Of a stretch of DNA of 26,890 bases, positions 13,890-21,501 are shown piece by piece. The number at the start of each line of letters is the position of its first letter. The first letter of the stretch is position 1. The position numbers and the translations under genes are program-made. The notes under the pieces were generated by a model. It was given only the letters and a program-made list of their open reading frames with translations, had not been told where the DNA came from and ran no database searches. Source of the stretch: a virus; IMG/VR virus record IMGVR_UViG_3300033141_004014, positions 1 through 26,890 of that record; one strand, given 5' to 3'.

Positions 13890-15323
13890 ATGCCCCAAAA
13901 CACAGACGACATACTACGAGCGATACAGAGTGATAACCAGGTTATCGTATCGAACATGTTCCGCGATCTCATAGACGAGCACAAGCGCAACGAGGCCGGG
14001 ACGCAAAAAAAATTCTGGTTACGATACAAGCAAGAGCGGTCCGGGGTTCCCATATACCAGAAGGAGTTTGCCAATTACGAGAAATGCGTGGAGCGTGTTC
14101 CCAATGATTTTTATGGTGATATCGTGGATCTCAAAACCGGATACATGGGAAACGAGATTATCATCGAAATTGACGATCGGCGGATAGGCGAAACTGCCGC
14201 AGACGAGCAAAATGCATTTTTGACGCGATTCGCGCACAGGGAATCGACCGGTGACGCGAATAGCGAGCTCGTAAAAATGGCGGCTATTACCGGGAAAGCC
14301 TATCGGCTGCTATATGCTGCAGCAGACGACGCGGACGCACATATCATGAATATTGACCCGTGGGAAGCAGTTGTGTATTACGATGCTCGCATGGATCGGC
14401 CGTCCTACGGAATGCGATACTGGCAAGTAGATGTTCGGGAATTCGGGATGACCCGGAAGTCGGAAATCAAAGAATCCAAGCGTTACCGCATCGAATGGTA
14501 CGACGAAACGTTTGTAACATACTACATGGAGGACGACCAGGGGCTGATTGTTCTGGACGAATCAAAAGGGACGGTCGGACGGCAACCGCATTTTTTCGCC
14601 GGTGTGCCGCTCATTGAGTTCAAAAACAATGAGGAAGCGTTGTCCGAACCCAAGAAGGTCGTTGATTTGATCGACGCATACGACGCAATTACCAGCGACG
14701 CGACAAGCGAAGTAGAGCAATTGCGCATGGCGTACATGTGGGCGCGCGGCGCCGGAATGAAACTGAATGCCGAGTTCGAGAGACAGCTCGAACAGACGGG
14801 AATCTGGCCGTTGCCGCAGGACGGCGAAATCGGATTCGTGGGAAAAAATCTTGGCGGTGCCGCACCGTTCGTTATGGAAATCCTCGGGGAAATCCGGCGG
14901 AACATTTACAGCTTCGCGAAAAGCATTGACCTGTCCCAGGACAAAGGCGGGAACATGCGGGTAATCGGCTGGCAGATTGCAATGCTGCGATTGGAAATGT
15001 CGGCTCAGGTCACGGAACGAAAATTCAAAAAATCCTATAATCGGCAATACGAAATGCTTACCGCGTTTTGGCGGGAAAATAAGCGCGTCGCGATCGATCC
15101 GTATTCGCTGCGCTACGTGTTTACGCGGAGATTCCCGAAAGACATCGATCAGGAAATCGATACGCTGGTCAAGGGCATGTCGGTGCTGCCGCTGGAAACG
15201 ATTTACGCTCTCATGTCGTTTATCGACAATCCCGCCGAGCTCGCGAAAAAGTTTAAGGAAGAGCGGCCGGAAATGCAGTCCATTATAAGCGGGCTGGAAA
15301 ATGCCGAATCTGAATTGGGATAG
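13890..15323 (+). CDS. portal protein, SPP1 gp6-like
   Basis: A 477-aa protein with AAGGAGGCGAC before ATG 13890. The order (terminase, portal, MuF) and features such as ERVPNDFYGDIVDLKTGYM, IDAYDAITSDATSEVEQLR and a long helical C-terminus identify the SPP1 gp6 portal family. It makes the dodecameric ring at one capsid vertex through which DNA passes. Its end overlaps the MuF gene by 23 bp. Confidence 0.9.
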   Translation: MPQNTDDILRAIQSDNQVIVSNMFRDLIDEHKRNEAGTQKKFWLRYKQERSGVPIYQKEFANYEKCVERVPNDFYGDIVDLKTGYMGNEIIIEIDDRRIGETAADEQNAFLTRFAHRESTGDANSELVKMAAITGKAYRLLYAAADDADAHIMNIDPWEAVVYYDARMDRPSYGMRYWQVDVREFGMTRKSEIKESKRYRIEWYDETFVTYYMEDDQGLIVLDESKGTVGRQPHFFAGVPLIEFKNNEEALSEPKKVVDLIDAYDAITSDATSEVEQLRMAYMWARGAGMKLNAEFERQLEQTGIWPLPQDGEIGFVGKNLGGAAPFVMEILGEIRRNIYSFAKSIDLSQDKGGNMRVIGWQIAMLRLEMSAQVTERKFKKSYNRQYEMLTAFWRENKRVAIDPYSLRYVFTRRFPKDIDQEIDTLVKGMSVLPLETIYALMSFIDNPAELAKKFKEERPEMQSIISGLENAESELG

Positions 15324-16272
15324 CCTGGACAAGCGAGTCGCCCGAGCGCTCGCGCAAATACAAAGCGCCGGCGAAAAACGGCTTCTCCTCGCATATGCCC
15401 AGGCGCTGAAAGAAATCCGAACAAAGATGAGCCGATTGTACCAGAAGGTCAAAACGCCGGACGGGAAGTTGACGCTCGCCGAAATGACCAAGTATAACCG
15501 GTACGCAACCCTGGACAAAGAAATCAGCGATCTCATGCGCGACACGTACAAAATCGCCGTGGGAGATATCGATCGCATAGCCGAGGAGGTCTACGAGGCG
15601 AGCTATTTCCGGTATGCATGGGCATTCGACCAGCATGCGCAGGTATCGCTCTCGTGGGGATTGATAAACCGTGATGCGATTGCAGCCGCTACAGGGAATC
15701 CGCTTGATCTCATTGCAAAAAACACGCTCGAGCCGGCGATGCGGAACAGAATTCGCACGGCAATAACGCAGGGACTGATCCAAGGCAAAAGCTATCCGAA
15801 AATGATGCGCGAGATCATGAACGCCATGGGAAACAATGCCTATGAAGCTATGCGGATCGCCAGGACCGAAGGTCAGCGCGCGCAATCGCTCGGGACCGAA
15901 GCGATATATGACGTGGCGCGGAAAAACGGCATTGCCGGACGCGAGATATGGGACGCGACGCTGGACGGCAGAACGCGGCCGTCGCATCAGGCGCTGGACG
16001 GGCAGGCCCGCGGGGAAGACGGCTTGTGGCGCGTTTCGCATAACGGCGAAATGCTCGAAACCCCAGGCCCGGTACTTTCCGGCGTGGCAAGTTTCGATAT
16101 CAATTGCAGGTGCCGCCGCCGATTTGAGGTGGAAGGGTTTGCGCCGATCATTCGCCGCACGCGCGACGGCGGGATTATTCCGTACACCACCTATGACGAC
16201 TGGCGCGAGCGCCTGGACGACTCCGGAGCATACATCCCGACTCCCGAGCAAGTTGACAAAATCAGAGCGTAA
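15301..16272 (+). CDS. minor head protein, MuF/SPP1 gp7 family
   Basis: A 323-aa protein. The central MRIARTEGQRAQSLGTEA, then TLDGRTRPSHQALDGQ and FDINCRCRRRF near residues 265-275 are the conserved MuF landmarks (R..A.TE....N/Q, W.....RTR..H..LDG, NCRC). The N-terminal half is helical. It binds the portal inside the capsid and may be ejected. No extra toxin or nuclease domain is fused, as it ends about 50 residues after the CRC motif. Confidence 0.9.
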   Translation: MPNLNWDSLDKRVARALAQIQSAGEKRLLLAYAQALKEIRTKMSRLYQKVKTPDGKLTLAEMTKYNRYATLDKEISDLMRDTYKIAVGDIDRIAEEVYEASYFRYAWAFDQHAQVSLSWGLINRDAIAAATGNPLDLIAKNTLEPAMRNRIRTAITQGLIQGKSYPKMMREIMNAMGNNAYEAMRIARTEGQRAQSLGTEAIYDVARKNGIAGREIWDATLDGRTRPSHQALDGQARGEDGLWRVSHNGEMLETPGPVLSGVASFDINCRCRRRFEVEGFAPIIRRTRDGGIIPYTTYDDWRERLDDSGAYIPTPEQVDKIRA

Positions 16273-16275
16273 CGG

Positions 16276-16304
16276 TTGCCTATGGCATGCTATAGCGGTA
16301 TATT
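16276..16304 (+). promoter_or_regulatory. candidate sigma-70 promoter of the Tas-TIGR locus
   Basis: TTGCCT (16276-16281), exactly 17 bp, then TATATT (16299-16304) lie just after the MuF stop. A start near 16311 would give a ~14-nt leader containing the GGAGG of the Tas gene. The spacer overlaps a near-palindrome, CTATGGCATGCTATAG (16280-16295), of the GGCATG type also seen in the 8.9-9.3 kb control region; it could be an operator. Confidence 0.5.
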
Positions 16305-16325
16305 GGATGGCATGGAGGCGAATAG

Positions 16326-17234
16326 ATGGGTAAAGAGGCATTAAAGATACCGTTCCTTGACCCGGAAGACGATCCGGCAATGTTTGACACCAGCCGGCAC
16401 ATTCCAAAAGCCGAAAACGGCGAGTATGCGAAGTGGAATTATATCGTCGTCGATCCCGTTGAACACATGGTTTGGCATAATATCCGCCGGGAGCGACCGG
16501 AAAAACTTGACGATCTGAAGTCTGCGATTGACGAGCGCGAGCAATTGTTAAAGCTGAGAATAAAGATTTCCAATCAGTTGCTGGCGTTCGCCCGGAGAAC
16601 CGATAGCGAATACAGCAAAGAAGTCCTGGAAAAAATGTTCGAAGAGGCCACCGCGCTTGAAGCGGCTTCCCGGAAAAAGCTCGAAAAATTTGCGATTGAA
16701 TACCGGGAATATGACACGCTCATGAATGCGTGCATGAGCATCCGGGGAGTCGGTCCATTGACGGCGGCATATTTGATCGTTTATGTGGATTTGACGAAAG
16801 CGCCGAATTGTTCGAGCGTATGGAAATATGTCGGGTATCACGCGGCATCATGGCAGAGATACCAGAAGACCGTAGCGGGAGGCGGCAACAAGAAATTGCG
16901 CACGGCGCTATATCGGACGGCCTGCGCCATGATAAAACTCGGTAGTCCCTATGCGGAGGTCTATTACGCCAGGAAAGACAAAACCAGCCAAAGCGAACTG
17001 ATGACCAGTTCGTACAATACGCAAGGAGTTCGCGTACAATGCGCATGGAAAGACACAAAACCGTCGCATCGCCATGGGGATGCAATGCGCGTCATGATGA
17101 AGCATTTTCTTCGTGATTACTGGAAGGTGGGGAGGACCATTATGGGACTTCCGATCAATGATCCATACGCAGCGGAGCACCTTGGACACGAGCACATAAT
17201 CCCGCCGCAAGCGCGCGGCTGGCCTATGGAATAG
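16326..17234 (+). CDS. tas: TIGR-associated protein (Tas), Nop/IS110-C-terminal-type RNA-guided DNA-binding protein without nuclease domain
   Basis: A 302-aa protein with ATGGAGGCG before ATG 16326. Residues ~55-130 are a long charged helical (coiled-coil) stretch. Residues 138-217 carry the block known from IS110/IS116 transposase C-termini: SIRGVGPLTAAYLIV (138-152), SVWKYVGYH (164-172) and a GGGNKKLRTALYRTA... run reaching SPYAEVYYARK (185-216). In Tas proteins this corresponds to the Nop-like guide-RNA-binding domain. The N-terminal 50 residues are too short for the IS110 DEDD/RuvC domain, and no HNH motif is seen, so it best fits a nuclease-less TasA-like member. The ~85-residue C-terminus is basic and not recognised. 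No terminal inverted repeats flank it. A 36-bp dual-guide array follows 17 bp downstream, which is the key support. Confidence 0.88.
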   Translation: MGKEALKIPFLDPEDDPAMFDTSRHIPKAENGEYAKWNYIVVDPVEHMVWHNIRRERPEKLDDLKSAIDEREQLLKLRIKISNQLLAFARRTDSEYSKEVLEKMFEEATALEAASRKKLEKFAIEYREYDTLMNACMSIRGVGPLTAAYLIVYVDLTKAPNCSSVWKYVGYHAASWQRYQKTVAGGGNKKLRTALYRTACAMIKLGSPYAEVYYARKDKTSQSELMTSSYNTQGVRVQCAWKDTKPSHRHGDAMRVMMKHFLRDYWKVGRTIMGLPINDPYAAEHLGHEHIIPPQARGWPME

Positions 17235-17251
17235 AGTTTTCCAAAATGATC

Positions 17252-17655
17252 AAGCGAGCCAAAGGTAGGAAGACACCCACTTCGCGGAAGCGAGCCAAAG
17301 GTAGGAAGACACCCACTTCGCGGAAGCGAGCCATTATTGCGAAGACATCCAACGCCGAGAAGCGAGCCATACTGCATAAGACACCCAGAGTGGTGAAGCG
17401 AGCCACGGTGCGCAAGACACCCACTGTATCAAAGCGAGCCACGACGAATAAGACACCCAAAACAGCGAAGCGAGCCATTATTGCGAAGACACCCAAGGCC
17501 GAAAAGCGAGCCACGAAACGGAAGACACCCACTCTGCTTAAGCGAGCCAGACGAAACAAGACACCCACTCTGCTTAAGCGAGCCAGACGAAACAAGGCAC
17601 CCACTTGGCCGAAGCGAGCCAGCAAATCAAAGACACCCAGAGCGCTTAAGCGAGC
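17252..17655 (+). repeat. TIGR array: 11 units of 36 bp, alternating repeats and 8-nt variable guides
   Basis: Every 18 bp from 17252 a constant 10-bp word starts: AAGCGAGCCA (type A: 17252, 17288 ... 17612) alternates without exception with AAGACACCCA (type B: 17270, 17306 ... 17630). Each is followed by 8 variable bases. There are 11 complete A+B units (396 bp), then a twelfth partial A word (17648-17655) that runs into the terminator. Only two constant-word variants occur: AAGACATCCA in unit 3 and AAGGCACCCA in unit 10. Guide pairs in order are aaggtagg/cttcgcgg (units 1 and 2), ttattgcg/acgccgag, tactgcat/gagtggtg, cggtgcgc/ctgtatca, cgacgaat/aaacagcg, ttattgcg/aggccgaa, cgaaacgg/ctctgctt, gacgaaac/ctctgctt, gacgaaac/cttggccg, gcaaatca/gagcgctt. 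In described TIGR systems the transcript is cut to 36-nt tigRNAs with two spacers that direct Tas to DNA; period and design match. Confidence 0.9.
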
Positions 17656-17677
17656 ACCCTTCGGGGTGCTTTTTTTT
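17653..17677 (+). terminator. terminator fused to the end of the TIGR array
   Basis: AGCACCC, the tetraloop TTCG, GGGTGCT, then a T8 tract (17670-17677). The left arm begins inside the last partial type A repeat word, so the array transcript ends exactly at its last repeat. This fixes the array's transcription direction as rightward. Confidence 0.9.
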
Positions 17678-17783
17678 GCCCCTTGCTTTTTTCTTTCAAA
17701 TAATCATACAGTGTGGTACACTATATCATACACCGTGCGGAACATAGCCAAAATCCGTTACGTGCGGGGTTGCGAGGTACTAC
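17678..17783 (+). promoter_or_regulatory. spacer before the scaffold gene, possible promoter
   Basis: After the array terminator the head genes need read-through or a new promoter. TTTCAA, 17 bp, then TACACT (17695 to ~17723) is a weak candidate, overlapping the inverted repeat AGTGT-GGT-ACACT. No gene is seen. GAGGT lies seven bases before the scaffold ATG. Confidence 0.3.
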
Positions 17784-18416
17784 ATGGACGAAAATGAATT
17801 GATCGGGATGGTTCCCGAGGACAATCGCGAAGCGGTACAGCAATTTATCCAATCGTTGAACCCGCTCTCGAAGTTGGACGAAAAATCGGTCGGACGGTTT
17901 ATCGAGCAAAACGATGTGCTCAAAAGCTATCGGGATCGATTTTTCAAGGACAGCCTCGAGAATTGGCAAAAAAACAACCTGGACAAAATCTACCAGGAGC
18001 GATACGCGAAGGAACACCCGGAAGAGACCGAAGAGCAGAAACGAATCAAAGAGCTCGAAATAAAATTTGCGGAGAAGGACCGACAGCAGCAGCAGGCGGA
18101 ATTGCGACTGACCGCCCTAAACATTATCACCGAGATGGAATTACCGAAAGATGCGGCCAATTACATTTCGGGGAATGATGAGAAGGAGCTACGCAAAAGT
18201 GCCGAAGGACTCAAGGCGATATTGGACGCACACGAAGGAAAGGTGCGTGAGGGTATTATTCGTGAACATGGCCGGACGCCGGAGAAAGCAACAGACCATG
18301 GGGACAAATACTACACGATTGACCAGATCAACGAAATGTCGGCCGCCGAGTATTCCCAGAATTCAGACAAGGTCCTTGCTTCGATAAAATATCATCAATC
18401 CCTACAATCGAGGTAA
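17784..18416 (+). CDS. capsid scaffolding protein (DUF4355-like)
   Basis: A 210-aa, highly charged and helical protein directly before the major capsid gene, the usual place of the scaffold. The middle (~75-115) is a Glu/Lys/Gln coiled coil, and the C-terminal part has a Tyr-rich DQINEMSAAEYSQN segment. Scaffolds direct coat protein assembly and leave the prohead. Assignment rests on composition, size and position. Confidence 0.8.
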   Translation: MDENELIGMVPEDNREAVQQFIQSLNPLSKLDEKSVGRFIEQNDVLKSYRDRFFKDSLENWQKNNLDKIYQERYAKEHPEETEEQKRIKELEIKFAEKDRQQQQAELRLTALNIITEMELPKDAANYISGNDEKELRKSAEGLKAILDAHEGKVREGIIREHGRTPEKATDHGDKYYTIDQINEMSAAEYSQNSDKVLASIKYHQSLQSR

Positions 18417-18419
18417 TCA

Positions 18420-19265
18420 ATGGCTGATTATTTGATGAACCTAAAGCCGACTGTATGGAACAACGCCCTCATGACGGCTTTGCAGAAAAGCCTTGTCTAT
18501 GGGAACCTGACCAACCAGAATTTTACCGGCCAGGCGACCATCGGTGGGTCCGTTAAGTTCAACCAGATCGGCGAAGTAGACGTCAGCGATTATACCGCAT
18601 ACTCGGACATGACGTTCCAGACACTTGACGACGCATCCCTGACGATGGTCATTGCGCAAAAGAAATATTTTGCGTTCCAGTTGGACGAAACCGATGAGCG
18701 GTTCATTCCCGTTGACGTTCTTGCAGCCGGAATAGAACGCGGTAGCTATCGAATCCGCGACGGCATAGACACGTATATCGCAGGGAAATATAGCGACGCA
18801 GGCGTTACCTATAAAACGGCCGCGGCTCCGGCCGCATCGTCGTCGGGTACCATCGTGCAGCACCTTGCGGAGTTTGCCGAAACCATGACCGAGGCGAATA
18901 TCCCCATGGAAAACCGCTGGTGCGTGGTTCCACCGTGGGTAATCACAAAACTGACGCTCGCCGGCGTTACCGACAAAATGCCAAACGCAGACGTGTTTGC
19001 GCAGGGGTATGTCAACATGCCCATTGTCGGATTCTCGCGTGTGTACGTGAGCAACAACGTGCAGACCAGCGGGACGGTATACACCATCCTGGCGAGTTCG
19101 GGAACCGAGGCCATAGGCTACGCAGGCGCGATAAGCGGCAATATTCGTATCCGCCCGGCTGAAAAACGCCGAGCAACGAACGTTGACGGTCTATGGGTAT
19201 ACGACGCAAAAGTCATTCGACCGGATATGCTCGCATGTGCGTATCTTGCCGAGACGGCGAATTAG
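18420..19265 (+). CDS. major capsid protein
   Basis: A 281-aa protein starting three bases after the scaffold stop. It has the pattern of coat proteins of the P22/N4-like HK97-fold group: GGSVKFNQIGEVDVSDYTAY early, a QKKYFAFQLDETDE segment, ERGSYRIRDGIDTYIA, and a C-terminal domain with VDGLWVYDAKVIRPDML. Position between scaffold and connector genes supports this. It forms the icosahedral shell. Confidence 0.88.
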   Translation: MADYLMNLKPTVWNNALMTALQKSLVYGNLTNQNFTGQATIGGSVKFNQIGEVDVSDYTAYSDMTFQTLDDASLTMVIAQKKYFAFQLDETDERFIPVDVLAAGIERGSYRIRDGIDTYIAGKYSDAGVTYKTAAAPAASSSGTIVQHLAEFAETMTEANIPMENRWCVVPPWVITKLTLAGVTDKMPNADVFAQGYVNMPIVGFSRVYVSNNVQTSGTVYTILASSGTEAIGYAGAISGNIRIRPAEKRRATNVDGLWVYDAKVIRPDMLACAYLAETAN

Positions 19266-19277
19266 GGGAGGTGAATC

Positions 19278-19634
19278 ATGGCTGATACTCTTACGTCCAT
19301 TACTGTAATCGGGACGGCGCCGGTCACCGCCAACAGCATTACGTCTACGGCCGAAACGTGTACCATATCGGTAACCGACCTATCCCGGACGTTCGTCCGA
19401 ATGACAAACGTCAGCACTACCGCATCGGTAATCGTAAGCCTCGGAGCGAGCGACGACCCGATGGTGGCTGAGGGGATCGGAGCGTTGTCGATAACCATTG
19501 CGACGAACCAGACCGTATATGTCGGCTCCTCGTGGGATTCCGCGAGGTACAAAACGACCGGAGGCACAATCATATTTACGGTGCCGACCGCGGGAACGGT
19601 AACGTTCGAAGTCGGGTACATGACTCCGTACTAA
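19278..19634 (+). CDS. probable head decoration or capsid-associated protein
   Basis: A 118-aa protein with AGGGGAGGTG before the ATG. It is Thr/Val/Ser-rich and looks entirely beta, with repeated T.T..V pairs and a GTVTFEVGYM end. A small beta protein next to the coat gene is commonly a decoration or head-fibre base protein; no diagnostic motif, so the role comes from position. Confidence 0.55.
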   Translation: MADTLTSITVIGTAPVTANSITSTAETCTISVTDLSRTFVRMTNVSTTASVIVSLGASDDPMVAEGIGALSITIATNQTVYVGSSWDSARYKTTGGTIIFTVPTAGTVTFEVGYMTPY

Positions 19635-19643
19635 ACGATATTG

Positions 19644-19666
19644 GCGCGCCTTCGGGCGCGCTATTT
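19644..19666 (+). terminator. GC-rich UUCG hairpin, probably a partial terminator
   Basis: GCGCGCC, TTCG, GGCGCGC, then TATTT. The stem is strong but the U tract is broken, so it may attenuate expression between abundant capsid products and the connector genes. Confidence 0.55.
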
Positions 19667-19679
19667 AACGGAGCATGCT

Positions 19680-20342
19680 ATGTCGGTAATAACCCTCGCC
19701 GAAACCAAGGAATTTCTTAGAATATCCGCATCGACGTATGACAGCATAATCACTTCGCTTATTCCCACCGTTCAAGATCGTCTGCGCTATATCTGCAACA
19801 ATCCATTCACCGTTCAACCGCTCATAAATCGCGTTCATAGTCGATTCGGGTACTACCGCAACGAATACGACCGCTGGTATGACCGGGACACGCAGCTTTA
19901 CATCCTGGCGCAAGTAAACGCAACGTTTGACGCGAGCTCGGCAACGGTGACCTCCCGAGGTGAGAATTTCGCATCCGCGCAATTTGCATCGGGAATGGAT
20001 ATTCTCATAAAAGACAGCTATCGCAACGACGGGTATTTCACGATTGATTCGGTGAGTACGTCATCGCTGACCATTGCGAGCACGTTTTCAGCATCTTTCA
20101 ACGATGAGGCCACGGGAGCGACGATTTACTTCGCTGTGGTCAATTGGCCGAAGGGCATAAAGCCTCTTGTCGCCCAGTTGATACGGTATGATTACGAAGA
20201 GCGACCAAAGCTGACCGGCGTCCGGTCGGAAAGGCTTGGGCCGTATTCTGTGTCATATGGCGTCGATTACGGATACCCAAAGGCGTTGCTGGCGCCGCTC
20301 ATGGAGTATACCATCCCGCATTTCGGAGCAATGACACAATGA
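19680..20342 (+). CDS. head-tail connector protein (gp6/gp15-like adaptor)
   Basis: A 220-aa protein from ATG 19680 (GGAG six bases upstream). The start SVITLAETKEFLRISASTYDSIITSLIPTVQ (key residues only: L-x-x-x-K-x-x-L, D-x-x-I) is the family signature of adaptor proteins that bind the portal. Its C-terminal half has alternating strands and RPKLTGVRSERLGPYSVSY, typical of the group. It overlaps the next gene by 4 bp. Confidence 0.82.
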   Translation: MSVITLAETKEFLRISASTYDSIITSLIPTVQDRLRYICNNPFTVQPLINRVHSRFGYYRNEYDRWYDRDTQLYILAQVNATFDASSATVTSRGENFASAQFASGMDILIKDSYRNDGYFTIDSVSTSSLTIASTFSASFNDEATGATIYFAVVNWPKGIKPLVAQLIRYDYEERPKLTGVRSERLGPYSVSYGVDYGYPKALLAPLMEYTIPHFGAMTQ

Positions 20343-20668
20343 GCTATGCGGGATTCCTGAACCTGGTCGAAAGCGTGCAGGTTGCGCGGGAAACGATAAC
20401 CATGGACGGCATGGGAAGCTATAGTGCGGCAACGGTGTTGACTACGCTTAACAAGGCCGCAATATGGCAGATCGGAGCGGGAGACATCTATTTGAGCGAA
20501 CAGCAAATGCAGGTGTCCACCCACGTGCTCGCATGCCAGGCCGACGACGACGTGTTGTTTACCGACAAAATTGTATATGACGGAAACACGTATGAAGTGA
20601 CCGGGAGGCCGGACGACGTGTTTAACAAGGGGCGCGTAAAAACGCTCACGATGAAATTGATAAACTAA
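20339..20668 (+). CDS. head closure / head-tail joining protein
   Basis: A 109-aa beta-rich protein coupled by ATGA to the connector gene. It has DKIVYDGNTYEVTGRPDDVF followed by a final strand, the layout of SPP1 gp16/phage head-tail join proteins. Order in the neck cluster supports the call. Confidence 0.7.
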   Translation: MSYAGFLNLVESVQVARETITMDGMGSYSAATVLTTLNKAAIWQIGAGDIYLSEQQMQVSTHVLACQADDDVLFTDKIVYDGNTYEVTGRPDDVFNKGRVKTLTMKLIN

Positions 20669-21090
20669 TGGCCTATTGCATAGAAACATCGGGAAACTGG
20701 AACGGCAAAGAGGTCAAAATTGCCGCGAAAAAGGCGACGGGGAAAACGATGTTTGAGGTCGGTCTGATCGTCGAAGGGTATGCAAAAACGCTGAGTCCGG
20801 TTGATACCGGCCGATTGGCGGGAAGCATTACCACGCAGGCGAGATATACCGGCAGCAGTCCCCTCTCGCCGGCTTCCATGCTCGACGTAATTCATAGGCC
20901 GAACAGCGATTGGATTGTACTCGTGGGAACGGCGGTCGAATATGGACCGTATATCGAGTTCGGGACGTACCGAAGCCAGGCACAAGCCTTTTTGCGTCCG
21001 GCTCTCGCATTGGCAAGGGGACAGGCGATCACGGTCGCCATGCATAAAGGCCGGTTGCAACTCAAAGAATATTTGAGGAACGCGGCATGA
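20668..21090 (+). CDS. HK97 gp10-like neck/tail completion protein
   Basis: A 140-aa protein whose start overlaps the preceding stop by one base. It contains KTLSPVDTGRLAGSI, VGTAVEYGPYIEFGTYR and AQAFLRPAL, the invariant landmarks of the HK97 gp10 family (P.DTG.L..S, YA..vEfGT, PFLRPA). It acts at the head-tail interface. Confidence 0.9.
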   Translation: MAYCIETSGNWNGKEVKIAAKKATGKTMFEVGLIVEGYAKTLSPVDTGRLAGSITTQARYTGSSPLSPASMLDVIHRPNSDWIVLVGTAVEYGPYIEFGTYRSQAQAFLRPALALARGQAITVAMHKGRLQLKEYLRNAA

Positions 21091-21491
21091 AGCCATACCA
21101 GGCGATAGGGTGGACGCTGAACCAGACTACGGCGATAACCGCTATCACGAGTACTCGTATCTACCACGGGAATCGGCCGGAAAATACCGGCTTGCCGTGT
21201 ATCAATTATTTTGAATCCGGGATAGGGATTCGACAAAACGGCTATGAGACGCAGGACTATACGGTCAATTGTCGAGCTCAAGACCCGGGGGAAGCGCTTG
21301 ATTTGGCGCGAGAGGTAGTTGATTTGTTTCACGGGACATCTTCAACGGGAATATATGGGACACAAAACGGATTCGATATTATGCGAGCGTTTTTGTCCGG
21401 GATGCCGGGGGTATTACCCGAACCCGAAGATTCGATATACAATGCTCCGGTAACGATCACGATGGTTTACCCATCGTCAACGGTGAGTTAA
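21087..21491 (+). CDS. tail terminator protein (DUF3168/gp17-like)
   Basis: A 134-aa protein coupled by ATGA. Its start, INQ-like helix then ITSTRIYHGNRPENTGLPCI, followed by DPGEALDLAREVVDLF, fits tail terminators that cap the finished tail tube and join it to the head. Family by pattern and position. Confidence 0.72.
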   Translation: MKPYQAIGWTLNQTTAITAITSTRIYHGNRPENTGLPCINYFESGIGIRQNGYETQDYTVNCRAQDPGEALDLAREVVDLFHGTSSTGIYGTQNGFDIMRAFLSGMPGVLPEPEDSIYNAPVTITMVYPSSTVS

Positions 21492-21501
21492 GGAGGGCGC
21501 A

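Noticed and set aside
15283-16407. Long minus-strand ORF (374 aa), and another at 14562-15578 (338 aa)
   Set aside because: Both are shadows of the MuF and portal genes, with no ribosome sites and no family resemblance.
16326-17234. IS110-type insertion sequence
   Set aside because: The N-terminal DEDD catalytic domain is missing and no boundaries or bridge-RNA-like flanks are seen; the adjacent 36-bp dual-guide array explains the IS110-like block better.
17224-17625. 133-aa minus-strand repeat ORF over the array
   Set aside because: Open only because the 36-bp period is a multiple of three; opposite to the terminator-defined direction and without a ribosome site.
17252-17655. CRISPR array
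   Set aside because: Two alternating 10-bp words with 8-nt variable parts do not fit CRISPR repeats and spacers, and no cas gene is present.
17252-17655. Self-targets of the TIGR guides inside this window
   Set aside because: Single 8-mers match by chance about once in a sequence of this length on two strands (for example tactgcat near 22031). No paired match was identified by eye, so no target is claimed; a search of paired guides in phage and plasmid databases is needed.
17246-17797. 183-aa Lys/Arg-rich repeat protein, superficially like a histone-H1 tail
   Set aside because: It is the TIGR array read as codons: no ribosome site, no synonymous variation in the repeats, and the frame runs through the array's terminator into the scaffold leader.
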